From Lota lota (Eukaryota; Chordata; Actinopteri; Gadiformes; Lotidae), in NCBI GenBank assembly GCA_026745465.1, contig JACYXH010000429.1, forward strand, positions 6,522,333 through 6,586,332: a stretch of DNA of 64,000 nucleotides. Direction: 5' to 3'. The translations under genes were made by a program, and so were the position numbers. Every line of letters begins with the position of its first letter. Within the stretch, counting starts at the first letter, position 1. Of this stretch, positions 1 to 13,900 are shown in pieces. The notes beneath the pieces are model-generated. The model had not been told where the DNA came from. It ran no database searches and was given only the letters and a program-made list of their open reading frames with translations.

Positions 1-153
1 GTGTGTGTGTGTGTGTGTGTAAGTATGACATTTTTTATTAATTTACATTAGTATGTACATTTAAGTAAAGTGTGTGTGTGTGTGTTTGTGTGTGGGTGTG
101 TGTATGTGTGTGAATACATACTACGCTTTGGAGTGTGTGTTGGTATGTGCTTG

Positions 154-155
<2 letters not shown>

Positions 156-212
<57 letters not shown>

Positions 213-214
213 TT
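156..214. repeat. GT microsatellite
   Basis: Nearly pure GT with a TTT interruption, just past mcf2 exon 13. Confidence 0.9.
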
Positions 215-271
215 GTGTGTGAGTACATATTATGCTTTGTTGTGTGTCTGCTTGCATGTGTGTGTGAGTAC

Positions 272-450
272 ATGCCATGCTTGGGGGAGAACAAGGGGGA
301 CTTGCAGCGGGGTGTGTGGTTGTCGGGTCTGGGGACCACCAGCTGGACAGGCCGAACGTGTTTATCAGCCAGCTTCCTCAGACACGCCTGGCGGTTCTGG
401 ATCATGAGCTGAACCGTACCATGCTTCTCAAACGTCTTCAGCATCTGACT
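272..450 (-). CDS. mcf2: mcf2 exon 13 (last exon in window)
   Basis: It codes SQMLKTFEKH, then RQACLRKLADKHVRPVQLVV and a serine/proline stretch. The next exons (linker and DH domain) are outside the window. The donor is taken as GTACTC after two bases of a codon; this site is weak, and a GC site three bases earlier is an alternative, so the 3' edge is uncertain. Confidence 0.85.
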
Positions 451-3071
451 CTGAAGGACACAGCGGGGAGGAGGGAAGAGAGAGAGATGTAATGTATTGT
501 CGTCCACCGTGATATAGGGTTGGAATTTTTGCTGTCATGGATAAATTAGGAAAAGGGAAAAATACTTTTTTTATGGTATTGGTATTGTAGTATTGTTCAT
601 ACCATGAAAATATGTATGATTTGATATTATGTAAATAATGTATTATGATTATTAAATAAGTGTTACTCATTTGTTAATAATACTAATAATAGTCACACTT
701 TATTTATATAGTACTTTTCTGCAACAAAAAATTAATAAAAATAAATAAATAATAATAGCGTATTAGTGTATTAGAAGTCCAATAGGAATAGTACATGAAA
801 AACAAATAACAATAAAAAGAAAAAAAATCGAAATAAGTAATTTATAGTTAATTATATCAATAAACACCCACTGAGTTTGTCAACGCTCACTGGGACCATA
901 GATGACAACTTGAATGTGAAGCTGCTCTGTGTGTGTTTTGTATGAGATGACCTGTAGCTGTGGCGTGAGGACAGCCTCGTACTCCAGCAACAGAGCCTCG
1001 GGCCCCGAGCTGAGCATGGAGGGGGCCCCCTCCAGGAACCTCTCGATGTCCCTCAGAGCGGCCAGCGCTCCTTCCTTGGACTGGAACCGCTCCACCAGCT
1101 GGTTGGCCAGCAGGTAGGCTCCGTCGTCACACCACGTCTGGGCCTGGACAGGGCAGAGGGGTAGAGATTGTGTGTGTGTGTGTATAGCATTTATGTCTAT
1201 TCAGTTTCTCCCGTGTTTATGTCTGCTTCTGTGTTTGTGTGTGTTCAAGCCTTTATGTATATTCTGTTACTTCCGTGTTTATGGCTGTTCCTTAAGAATT
1301 GTATGTGTGTATGAGGGTGTGTGTGTGTGTGTGTATGGTATATGTATATTCCATGTATCAGGTCGGTGGGGACTATTTTTGTGTGCTATTTAAAACGATC
1401 TCCCGTGTGTGTGAGTGTGTGTGTGGGGGGGGGGGGGGGGGGGGGGGGCATGCATGCGTGTCATCAGAAAGAGGTGACTCACGCTCACGTCCGCTACATG
1501 TGTTTCTGTGTGCATGCATGTCTGACGTCCATGTCCTAAGATGTGCGTGTGTAGATCCATATCTACACAGTACATACATGTTTAAGTCTACACGCTTGTG
1601 TTCATATGAAGGGCGTACCTGCCCGAAGCTCAGCAGCAGCTGGTGCGTGCAGAGGAGGCGTGTCTGCTTTGCCTTGAGGGCGGAGCTTAGCGTGTCACAG
1701 TGGTGACGCAGCTCGTTGCAGCGCTGCACGATGAGCGCCAGGGCGTAGTGATGGCTCGCCGCCAGCTGGTGGCCATGCAGGATGACGATCTGAGCGCTGC
1801 CCATCACCTCCTAGTGGACACACGCGCACGCACACGCAGAAGCGTGCACCAGTGTGATTATGTTTCATCAATCCCCTTTCTAATGCATGTACTGATGGTG
1901 CTGGCTATAGCATTAATCAAGAGTACTTGTTCACAAACACACGTGTGAGCAAACACACGCACAGACACACACACACACAAGCACACACGCTCACAAGCAC
2001 AGACAGACACAATTTCCTTTATTTTTAATGATTTCTTACACTATTTTTTAGATAGAAAATGATGCAATGGTTTGTGAGTTGTTCAGCAATAGGTTGAAAT
2101 CCCACTAAAGTCAACTACCTAAGGTAGTTGAGTAAGAAGGTGATCTTCCTTAATATGCTGCACAGTTCAATGTAGACAAACAAAAAAAGCACTAAAGAAA
2201 AAAGGAGCACTACAAATGTGTATAGGACACAAATACAAGATATTTAATTGTATGCTACCGATCCTCTTAAACACTGCTGTGGTACCTACGCTACCATTAA
2301 GATGACAAGAAGTGAAAGACATTCAATGAAAACATTATACAACCTGGCGTCCACTGTGGCCTGGGAACTCCCTAACGTTCTAACAGTCAAAGTGAGTGGA
2401 GGGTGGAGAGGACTGACCTGGGCCTGTGAATCCAGACTCTCCAGCTCTTTAAGAGCCTGTTCCGCCTGAGCCAGCGTCTCTGCTGATGACGACAGGTCCT
2501 TCTCCTGAGACGACAGGCCCTGGAGACTCTTCTCCATCTAACACACACCAGGTAAAGGCACACACACGCACACAATTGTAAATCATAAGGCGAGAGCCTA
2601 TTGCCGATTGCTTTAACGTTTATATTTATAATTATTTTAATATAATATAAATAGTTGCAAGCATATGGATTTATTGAAATATCCACATAAACAACAAGGT
2701 CATGAATGAATGTGGTCATCACAAAGGTCATGGAGTTATAAGTTATAACACGCACATGATATATATAAGCTGATATATTTAGACATGTCATTTAGGTGAA
2801 AATTCTCAAAACAGAGGTGGTAGTTAAGACGTTAACAGATGCTTTTATCCAAAATGACTTACAAGTGAGGCTGAACAAAATCCACAACAAGCATACAATC
2901 AAAATTGGAGCAGCTACAAATAAAGTGCAGAGAACAGATAAGCTACCGCAATCAGAAAAACAAGGCTATTACATTTATTTGATTATACTATGATTTCATA
3001 TAAATTATATTTATTAGTGCATAAAAGTGCACACGCACACACACAAACAAACATGCACGCACGCACACACA

Positions 3072-3107
<36 letters not shown>

Positions 3108-6100
3108 CATGCGCACACACGATGCTTCACTCATACCTCTTGAAAGCTCTTCTCATATCTGAGCAACTGGATGCACTGCAGCAGCTTGAGGTGGTGCTTC
3201 TCAAAGAAGCCGTCAAAGGCGGACTCCATGTCCCGGAGCTGGGCGAGGAGCCTGATCAACACAGCACAGTCCTCAGATCATCCTTCATTCTGTGATGAAT
3301 ATATCTACTGTAGTTATTATTAATAATACATTAACTATACTGAATTATTGATGAATACATGGAAATATAACGATGATAACTTGGGTGTTATGTGTGCTGC
3401 ATTAGAATACCATGGCTAAAGGAAGAGCAGATTCAGATAGCATAGGCTCAAAGGTATGTTGCATGAAGATGGAGTCACTTATTCAGTGGCACATTTCTTT
3501 CTCAAAACAGGATAAAAAATCTGTCAATTTCATTTTAAAATGATAAATGCTAAACATAAAATGTAACACAGCTAACACTATTATCATTGTGTAACTATGG
3601 TTATATTACAGTGGTATGCTCTGTGGCTTGAACATAAGCCAACCAAAGGTCTGTGTGGTGTCCTCTTGCCTCTGCACTGTGTCCCAGTCCAGTCTCACGT
3701 CCCAGTGGCAGTCCTCCTCGTTCCCAGAGCTCTCCAGAATGGACAGAAGGTGGCGGCCTTCCTTGGACACTGACCTGATGGCCTCCTGCCAAACACCAGT
3801 GGATTATTACAGTGAGAACAGAATAGACTTTACTGTCCACAATGGTGGAAATCTGCCATTGGTTTCATCATGTGGTTTCTAAAAACAGAACACATTATTT
3901 CAATATAATACAATACGATTGTGGAGTGTGTGTGGTTGACGGCTGGTTTAAGCAGCCTCACCTAGACCCTGAGTCGAATCAGTCTGACTCGGACCACGCA
4001 CACTCCACAATATTAAAATACAATACAACAAAAAACATCAGTGCAGGCGAGCATCGTAGGACATGTCAATATAAATGTATGTTAACATAGTTAAGAATTC
4101 AACAACTTTATGGCTTTTGGTTTAAAGGACCTCTTACAAGGATTACGATAGTCATGAAGTAGACGCTTTTATCGAGAGTAAAACCAAAGCAACTTACAGT
4201 TAATCAAGATATCAATAAGGAGTAGGTAGGGGTCAGAGCATCTTCCTCAAAGACGCCTACAGGACATGGCTGCGGACATCAGGGATCAAACCCAGTACCT
4301 TTTGGCCGAAAGCCAAACACCCTAACCACTACCTTGAGTACTAGCCAACACTATTCCAATCAAAATAATGTAGTGATTAGGGGTCATAGTAGCAACCTTC
4401 AAAATACCAGTAGACAAAGCCCACAGAATGAAATAAAGTATTTTATTTCCAGGAAGAAAGAATAGGTGAATGTGACGAAAACCTGTATGTATCTCTCTAG
4501 ATCTCTCCCAGAGGGCCTTCATGTACTGAGTATATACATGCTACTTGACACTAGCCGAAGAAGGCTCAGCTTCTCCTAGGATCCTGTAACAATAGATACT
4601 GGTTCACATGGGAACGTGTGTATGTTGGGAGTCTGTGATACAGTTCAGAGTCAGGGCTCTACTAAGGTTTGGTCATATGAGCTCAGCTGAATGACTAGCT
4701 GAATGGCTAATAAGATGGATGCTTCCTGGATGTCTTCAAAAGACTAATGGCTATAAAATGTTCACACAGGCCTCATTATGTTATTTCAAGCATGACTATC
4801 AAGTCATATCTTGGTATGTTTTGCTAATTTTGGTATCGTCCAGTATACATCTTACATAACGGCATGATGCAGTATACAAAACAAAACAAAAGCCACACAC
4901 AAGTCTAGTTATTACGTTTTCAACCCAGCAAGGTTCAACCCCCTAGGTTTGCAGGCTGCCTCTAGGCATCCTTGAGCAAGATCCTGACCCTTACCCCTAC
5001 CTACTCCTTAATGACATGCATAACAAAGAAAATAAAATGTATTCAAACTTGCTTTGGATAACAGTGTCAGTAAACATAGTGTTATGAACTGCGATCGTAT
5101 TTTTTTATTTGTGTCAGTGTCAATCCCTCTGTTCATGTTTCTTGGTGTGCCATTGTTTTTTGTGTTGTGTTGATTGATTTAGTTAATTAGGTGTTTGTGT
5201 TTGTTTGATTGGTTGGATGTGCGGGTACGGTCCTTGCTAATTGGCTTGTAGGTGGCACCTAGATTTAAAGATCATCAGTGGACCACACACATTTGTTGCC
5301 ACTTCCATCTCAGCAATGTCCTGTGTTTCTTAACGTTTAGTGTTAAGTTGTCTTTGTGTTATTTAGTAGTTAAAACATTACTTTCCGTGTGCATTTAAGG
5401 ACTTCAAGCTGAGGTGGAGTGGAACATTTCTTTTTACTGGCCAGCTCCCCTAGACTGGCCATAAGGATAGCAAAACATGTAACGTCTGTTCATGCAACGC
5501 ACAATCACACCCTGTGAAGTAAAGATAGATCAATAGATATAGATCAATACCTTGAGGTTCCTGTACTTGTCAGTGTGAGCCTTCAGGAGGCATTCGATTG
5601 CGCCTCCCTCGTCAGTGAGCTCCGTCTCGGCCAAATCCGTGCCGAAGGACTGCAACATCTGGGCGATGTCCTTCACTGTCACTGCAAAGCTTTCTATTGC
5701 CTGCGGGGGAAGCAGAGAGCACACAAAAAAAACAACAACAGGGATGATGACCATATCACTATGGCAACAGAGACAGGGGGCATGTGAGGACTGTCAACAA
5801 CAATCATGCCCTTGAAGTGAATCCAACTGCAAATTTGTATCCATCAAATACACGGCAATCATTGCATGTGATATTTAACTACAGAAGGTAAATAAATCAG
5901 TTTTCTTTCTACAGGAGAACATAGTTAAGGACTATAATTTAGCACAATGACCATTGAGATTTTCAATTTGTAGTAATTTTTTGCCAATAGATTATACAAT
6001 AATTGTTATCTCTATTGTACCGTTCGTAGGACAATCCAATCGCTATGGCAATAGTCTAATGTGCCACCAAACTCAGAGGTCAGCTGGTTCTCATCGATGT

Positions 6101-7887
6101 AGCGTAGCAAGTCTGTGACAGAGCTCAGCATCACTACCTACAGGGGATAAGAAAAACAAGCCATGAGCCACCTCTTAAAACTGAGCAATGTTAATTTCTT
6201 GTTGTACCCAACAATAAAATGTAATGTTTTTGTTGTTGTTGTTGTAATTTAACCCTCACATCTTTAGTACCAGAATGAGTGGTGATGAGCTAGTGTTGTT
6301 TGCTTAACTTCCAACAACCACTGTTAAAGTAACTGCATTTGCGAAACTATTGTGTCAATTGTCAAATTTAACTCTTTCTAACTCACAGTCTATTCTTTAT
6401 ATGTGATTTATAAACATCAGCATTGTTAAGGACACCATCACATCAAAACCGGCTTTATCCATGTTAGCTCATTATCATAATATTATACAATTATTTTAGT
6501 AATATCATTACTATTGTTATGTCACATTATTGGCTATGATTCAAAAAATAATTCAGTTGATTAGTTGCACACGTTATGAACATGAGTTCCACTACATCTG
6601 AAACGTTTCTGAATGTCCACAGAACCTTTTTCCTGGAATACACATACATACGTTCATATTTACAGAAGCAAGATACGCTCTGAATGCCATTGTGCTGGGT
6701 GGTCTCGTGAGAGGAGAATGTACCTGGAGGTGGGGTGGGACATGTTTGGTAACTGAGGGTGTGCTGCCTTACTGGCATCTTCAGCATGAAATCCTCCTGG
6801 CTGAAGCGGAAGCCCAGGTCGGTGACGGTGCGCTGGAAGAAGCTGGTGGGCCGCAGCACCAGCACCAGGTGGAGGTTCCCGGGGAAGGACGCCTGGAGGA
6901 AGGTGGAGGATCATCTAGTGGTTAAGATGCCGAAAGGTTCCGGGTTCGCATCCCGATGTCTACAGACTATCTGTTAGCCTCCTTGAGCAACATGCCTCCC
7001 TCCTATACATGTTCCTTAATGACATGCATCTGTAAATGTAAATGACAAATTATAAAAAATTGCATTTATAAATCAAGTGAAAACCTCCTGAAGGGCATTT
7101 AGATGTCAATGATTATCGCATATCAATAATTATGGATTGGATCTTGAAATACCATTTGAAAGATTTCGAAGGTCACTGCACTCCTGTATAAGATAAATGA
7201 TAATGTGAAATAATATCAAATGAAAACAACAACAATAAGTATGATAGTATATGATTACTATTATAATATTAACTCGTGAAGATACCATCCTACAAAAATT
7301 ATTGATTAATATTTGATTGCCATGCAGCCGTAGGACCCCAATGTCATTATTTTTACTCAAGAGCATGAACGTAGTTTGGACAGATATTAGCAGCATTAGA
7401 GCCATAGGAATTGACATATAGCCTTATCGTTTTTTGCCATCAGAACATTTTGTACAACATACGTGCATTAACATTAAGAAAATAAAGTATGCACCCAAAA
7501 AGGACAAAATGAAGTTAGGTTTTGTTTAACATCCGGCTAATCTTAAATTTGGCTATCAGAAATGCATTCGATACCACAGTGCTGTTGTGGATCGTTCAGA
7601 ATCTGTCACAGTGCAGTGAGAGGGAGGCATTGAATCAGTCATTGACAAGAGACACTTCATGTGCTGAAAGTCTAAACTGTCAGCTTTCACCTCTACACTG
7701 GACTACAGCTGTCTGTGTCTCACCAGGGGATTCAGATGGTATAGACTAGGCGGCACTTCATCTCCAGGGCATTTGGGGACACACCATGACAAGGTAGAAA
7801 ATGTGATGTAAATTAGGCAATGCTCACGAGTTATGTCCTATGTTGATATCTGCAGGTAAATCCAAGTGATGCATAGGCTACATATCA

Positions 7888-7931
<44 letters not shown>

Positions 7932-10900
7932 GTAATATGTTCTTTATTGTAGTTTAGACCAACAAATACATTTTCAGAACAATTTAAAGTTGTATACATA
8001 AACTGGCATCATACAGCCGTAGACAATACTATAGGCGTCAGGTCTGCAGAATTTAGCATACAGCTCTAAAACAGCAACACAACCCACTGAAACACATTAT
8101 CATATGAAGCCTATTGGGCGAATGCAACGTAATAAAACAAATACATAGAATCACCATCTATTCGGCACACATGACATTGATGCACCCCCTACTTCCATCA
8201 GCCAGATACAATGTTAAAGACTCCTGTCACAATGGACATGCATCAGCCGATAAACTTTTCGCACTAAATTGAGCATCACCCATGTGGTCCTATGGAGAGC
8301 TATAGCATGACTGAGCAGAATCCTACAGCGCACCGCAGTGCTGCGCTCACTGCCCAGCTGCAGACGGTGCGCGTGCCAATGCCGCATTCTTCTCAGCCCG
8401 CCCAAACTTGGTCGTAACTCTTCCTAAATGCACTTAAAGTTAAACTAAATAGCGATTCGTTTTTACCGGACTCCTCCGTATCCTGGGCATCCTGTGCGGC
8501 AGAAACCTCTCGGTTATTGTATGCGAAGCCATTCTCTTGTCGTTAAAAGTTACAGCCCCGCATCCCGTAGGCAGGCGATGCCAGGGTATCCCTCCCGTTT
8601 CCTGGCGACGGCTGCAGCAGAGATGCTGCTGCTGCTGCTACCACATTAGCGCGAGGGTGGCAGCAGCACTGACTGCATCCTCTCCCTCCCTCCCATCTTC
8701 GTCTCCCCGCCTCGTAATGTTTCTCCCGCATCGTCACGCGAAATATGGCGTCATCTCAGGGAGTGAGAAAAGTAACGCCGTGGCCAACATTGCTTACTCA
8801 TCATTTGAGCAGCACTACGGAGGACGAAACAAGAACAGCAGCATTGCCACTTTATTATATCAGCCGTCTGCTACACGCATTGTGGCCATTGTAAATAGAC
8901 AAGGTAATGAAATGGCGTATGTTTGAATTGAATTCAGCCGACGGGGAATTGCTCACCGCTATTCTGGCAAGAGCCGTTTTGATTGATCCCCAAGTATCCA
9001 GTCTTCGGTCTAAAATGATGATAAACTTTACACCTGGCTGCCTTGTTCTGAAAACAAAAACCAGAGTCAGTAGATATTGTAAGCCTATGCACTTTCGCAT
9101 TATGTGACCGAGGGCTATTTCTTCATGCGTGTTTCCACCAATCACCACAAGTGTATCCATTCCCCACGGTAGCACTAGTAATGTTAACCAGTAAGCCTAG
9201 CTTTCAGATTTTACTGTCACCGCATTCAGTTGAGGCAAAAAAAATAAAAACGTCCAGAGTTTAACCAAAGGCCAACCGTGCCCAGAATACAAAGGCATGA
9301 ATGCACTGCATTGCGGGGAGAGGGAGACGAATAGCTTAAAATGCGAATCCAGGTGGAGAAGGAACACACCGAGGAATGAGAGTGAGGTAGGTCAAAACTT
9401 TGGCCAGAGAGTCCTCTGGGATGTCGCTAAACGCAGAGCATTCTGGGAGGGTTATAATGACGCTGGAGTCTTCCCCACGACCTCCTGTCAACAGAAGACA
9501 CTTAAGGTCACTTTAAGGCAAAGGTGTGGTTCAGAATATGCAATCATTGTGTATTCACAATGGTATGTATGCATAACATTGTTGACTGTTGGCACTTGGG
9601 AGAAAACCTCACCTGACAAGTATGCAACCTGTTTCTCGATGTAGCCGACCACCTCCGTCAAGCGCACAGGAACAGTTACCTCTGCAAGTAAATGCACATT
9701 TTAAGAATGTACATTTGCATAAAAAATTGTTAACTATACAATTCGTAAAATAAATAAAGTTAGACCTATGATAGGCTACTTACAGTTGAGGTAGGCCTAT
9801 ACTGCATTAATAATAATAAAGAGCAAATAATTAACCCCAAATAATACAGTTTCCATCTGTTTGATTGGCATTTTATATCTTCGGAGATCAATGAAAACCA
9901 AGATTCTTCAACACAATGGGACTATTGAAGGCCACGAGGAACCAATAGACTGTAAAGATAATCACACAAGAACCAGCGGTGGTATGTGCATTCATTACAG
10001 TAGTAGCATACATTACAGTAGAAGCATATATTACAGTAGAAGCATACATTACAGTAGGATACTTTACAGTAGCATACCTTACAGTAGTAGCATGCATCAC
10101 AGTAGGATACTTTACAGTAGCATGTTGTATCATGTTGGTTGACTTTACTTGAATTGTCATTTAAGATTTTCAGAAGATTGTTTCTTATAGATGCTTAGTT
10201 AGCCCTTTGTTTCATGGAGGCAGATTACCCTAGTTAATATACTAAAAGTGTAAAGGCATGTTAATGTGAATAGTTGCAATAGAAGTGGAATAGCATCTTC
10301 ATCATGGTGATCGCATAGTATCCCACCATACTGATCCCTGTCAGAAGGTTAATGCAATGCATCAGAAGGGAAGCTGATTCCCCACAACTAACCGTGTGCT
10401 CATCCATTATAGATAGTACATTAAATATGTAGTACAACTGAAAGAGAGAAATAGAGTGTAAAAAAGGGCGGGAGAGAGAGAGATGGGGGGGGGGTGTCAG
10501 TTTCCAGGTAACAGGTAATGAACCCCACTCCTCTCTGTTTAATGTTTAATGTGTCTGATACAGAGACTAGTATGATGAAGGGATGGGCCAGGTCAGAATG
10601 GGCCTGGATTGGCCCGGGGTCTTCAATTCAGGCGAGGGGTACAGGCGAGGGGTCTTCAATTAAATTTAGGTTGAAAATATGTTCTCAAGGTCACTGTTAC
10701 AAATGTGCAACGGTCTATCTACCACATGTAATGCCTTACTATATCCATATATGTGATATAATAAGGTTCATTTTATAACAGAGAAATATATACATTGACT
10801 GTTACAGTAGCTATTGTATCTGGGAGAACATATGTTGTGTCTTCTAGCTCAAATCAAAACGTAGATTTCAGGCCATGCATTTAAATGGTGGTCATATAAG

Positions 10901-13900
10901 AAGAATAAAACACAAGGCTTCAGGTAAATACAATTCTTAATCACAACTGCTAATCTTTCCTTAGAGAGCAAGATATCTTAGACTGCATGCCTCAAACACA
11001 AAGCGAGAAGGCTGTTGAAACATTATGTTCCTGTACACTGCAGGCCTATAGATTTGCTGGTTTTATGGCTCCACGTGCGAAATGTAACAGCGCAGGAATC
11101 TGCCGAAGTCAAACAGGTTTTTACAATTGAGCAAGGCAGGAGGAGACATCAGATTTGGGACCATCAGATAAGAACCCCCATGCCTGCAGCTGATGCTACA
11201 CCAGCATGTTAGATAGATGATCTCTGCTGGGATTAACGTTATGTGGACACTAAGGGGCTGTGTTAAACAATAAACCAACACTGTTGACACTACTCTGATA
11301 TTAGGGGGCTAGGGTGTTTCACTCTCAGACCAAGGTATTGGGTTTGATCCCCAAATGTCTGCAGTTTAATCTGTAGACATCCTCGAGCAAGAAGTATTAT
11401 TTTACTATTTATCCAACATGACTAACAAGTGATTCTTTTTCAGATACATGTCTAAGGATGCCTACAGTACGGTGGATATTTCACCAATAACCTTTTGGCT
11501 AGAAATCAAACACCCTATCTACTAGACCCTGACCCCTACCTAAGATCCCTAAACCCCATGTTGCTTAATGACCTGTATATGGATTCACTGTAAGTCACAT
11601 TGGATAAAAGATTCTGTATAACCTTCATTTTGTATGTATGCTTGCATGTCCACCATAGATATTCACTACAACATAGCGGGTGACTGAAGTCTGTAAAGTA
11701 AAATACACCTATGCTCATCAATCAACATCTGACACAGCCACACCTGTAATGTCCATTTTGATATGGTATGTCTATATAAGTACAGGGAGCACATAAGTTA
11801 AAAACAAACACATGCAAACAACAAACACAAACACACACATGCAAACCCACTCAGGCTATCCACTCAAACTCAGGCTATGTGATTTATACTCTTCATGCCC
11901 CTGTGTCGAGACATCATCATCATCCTCATCATCAGGCACAAGCATGAAATCACTGGCAAAGTAGAAAATCCCTTCCTCCAAACACACCCACCAGACTGTT
12001 CATTCATGGTACACGAATGCCCAAGCTAATGCGCCGCTTTTAGGTCAGGGCATATTTTGGAATAAACATGTCTGGCGGGGCTGAAGGGATTAGTGAGCAG
12101 GACTGTTGCGTGTGTTGGAGGAAATCACATTCCTCATCCAGAGACTCTTGGAGAACTGTTTGCTTGGGTTTAAGGACTGTGAGTTTAATAGGGCCCTTAG
12201 AGTTTAATATGAACAAACTGGTTAAACAATAATCATACAATTGTTTGGATTATTCTGTAACTATCACTTCTATGTGTTTGTTTTTTGGGGGGAATTTTGC
12301 AACAAAAACTAAAATCTCTCTTCCATGATTTTTAATCATGTCAAAGCATTATAAACTATGAAAGTACGGTGGAAGTAGTAAGTGTTGGTTTATGGCCATT
12401 TTTCATTTTACTTGTATTGCTGCATACATTTTGTTGTTTATATTTACGTTTCTGTGCGTTGCAATGTTGTGGTATTACAATATGTGTGCCAGGTGGCAAA
12501 TAGCAGATACAGTCTCTGGGGTAGTCGCTCACTTGCAATAGAAAATACTTATACTTATACATATTGTTCATACATTATAGGTTAAAGTTGGGATCAGGGA
12601 TTATCCTAACTGCATACCAAGTGTAAATGTTCAACAGTCTCCACTAAGTCACTCTTTAGGTGACTGGAACAGAAAGCTCCCATACGTTACATGCAAAGAT
12701 TGAAGAACTTTATAGTTATTTTATATTATTCATTGTAAAGCAAGGGTTGCTTTTAGATGTACTTGGTGGCCTGTTAGCATTGGTACATACAGAGTTATCA
12801 CCAACTGTCTTTAATAGTGGATTGAGCCAAGTGGCGGGGGCCGGGGGGGACGGCTCTTATTTCATACACATCATTACAGTGAACAAACTTGAAACTGGTA
12901 TTAATAGAAGGTCCTTGGCCTTTTCCCAAATCTTCCTGTTACTTGCTCGTATAACCTCTGGCACTATTTCAGGGAACATAAAGTATAAGGCCCTAGGCTG
13001 GCGGAAAAATCGATTAACGTAAGAATCGCAAAATATTATCTTACATTTTTCCGAGTCGAATCACAACTTCCAAAAATCGATTTGCTATAACTTTTTCAAT
13101 TATAAAAATATTTTATTTTACACACTTTAATCTGCTTTCATGCCATAATTTGCCAAACCGCCTTTCTTAGCTTACAGAGGACTGGAGTAGATTCTGAAAA
13201 AGTATCCCTATTGGATGGAGAATCGATTTTGAATTGGGAATCATTTTGAATGGAGAATCGATTTTGAATCGAATCATGGGCCCAATAATCTAAATGGAGA
13301 TCAAATCGTGAGATACGGACAGATTCACAAACCTAATAGTGCCTCTCAGATAAATTACAATATCTTTCTTCCCAACACTTTCCCTCTTCAATGACATAGC
13401 ATCAGTCTCTGTGGGAAAGTTCATCTACGCCTAATATCTGTCATTTAAAAAAAAAGGCGAGAAGCCTGCGCTTTCTCTTGTACACGTCATTCAAAAGACT
13501 GCATGGGGCAGAAAAGGAAAATCCATTTTTATTCTGATCTCTTCGCAACTCTTTTAGTTTCCTGCATTTTCTCTGATTCTCATATATTTAAAATACATCA
13601 ATCTTGATTTGTGTAAAATGTATCTGCACCAAATCCAGCTTTACAGATATCTGAAATGATAACTATGACTATCTATCCCTTCATCTGTGATGTTTAAAAT
13701 AGCTGACATAATGGCTACAGGGCCTGATCCTAAAGCTAAGCTGCAGCCAACTGGACAACCACCAAAAAACGTATATGCACATATTATGTTTGAAGAGACC
13801 AACTTGAGGCACGACGATTCAGTCCAATACAAAAGCACAATAGTATGGTATACATTACAATGCTGTAAACATCGAGTGAAACTCAACCATACTGCACTGT

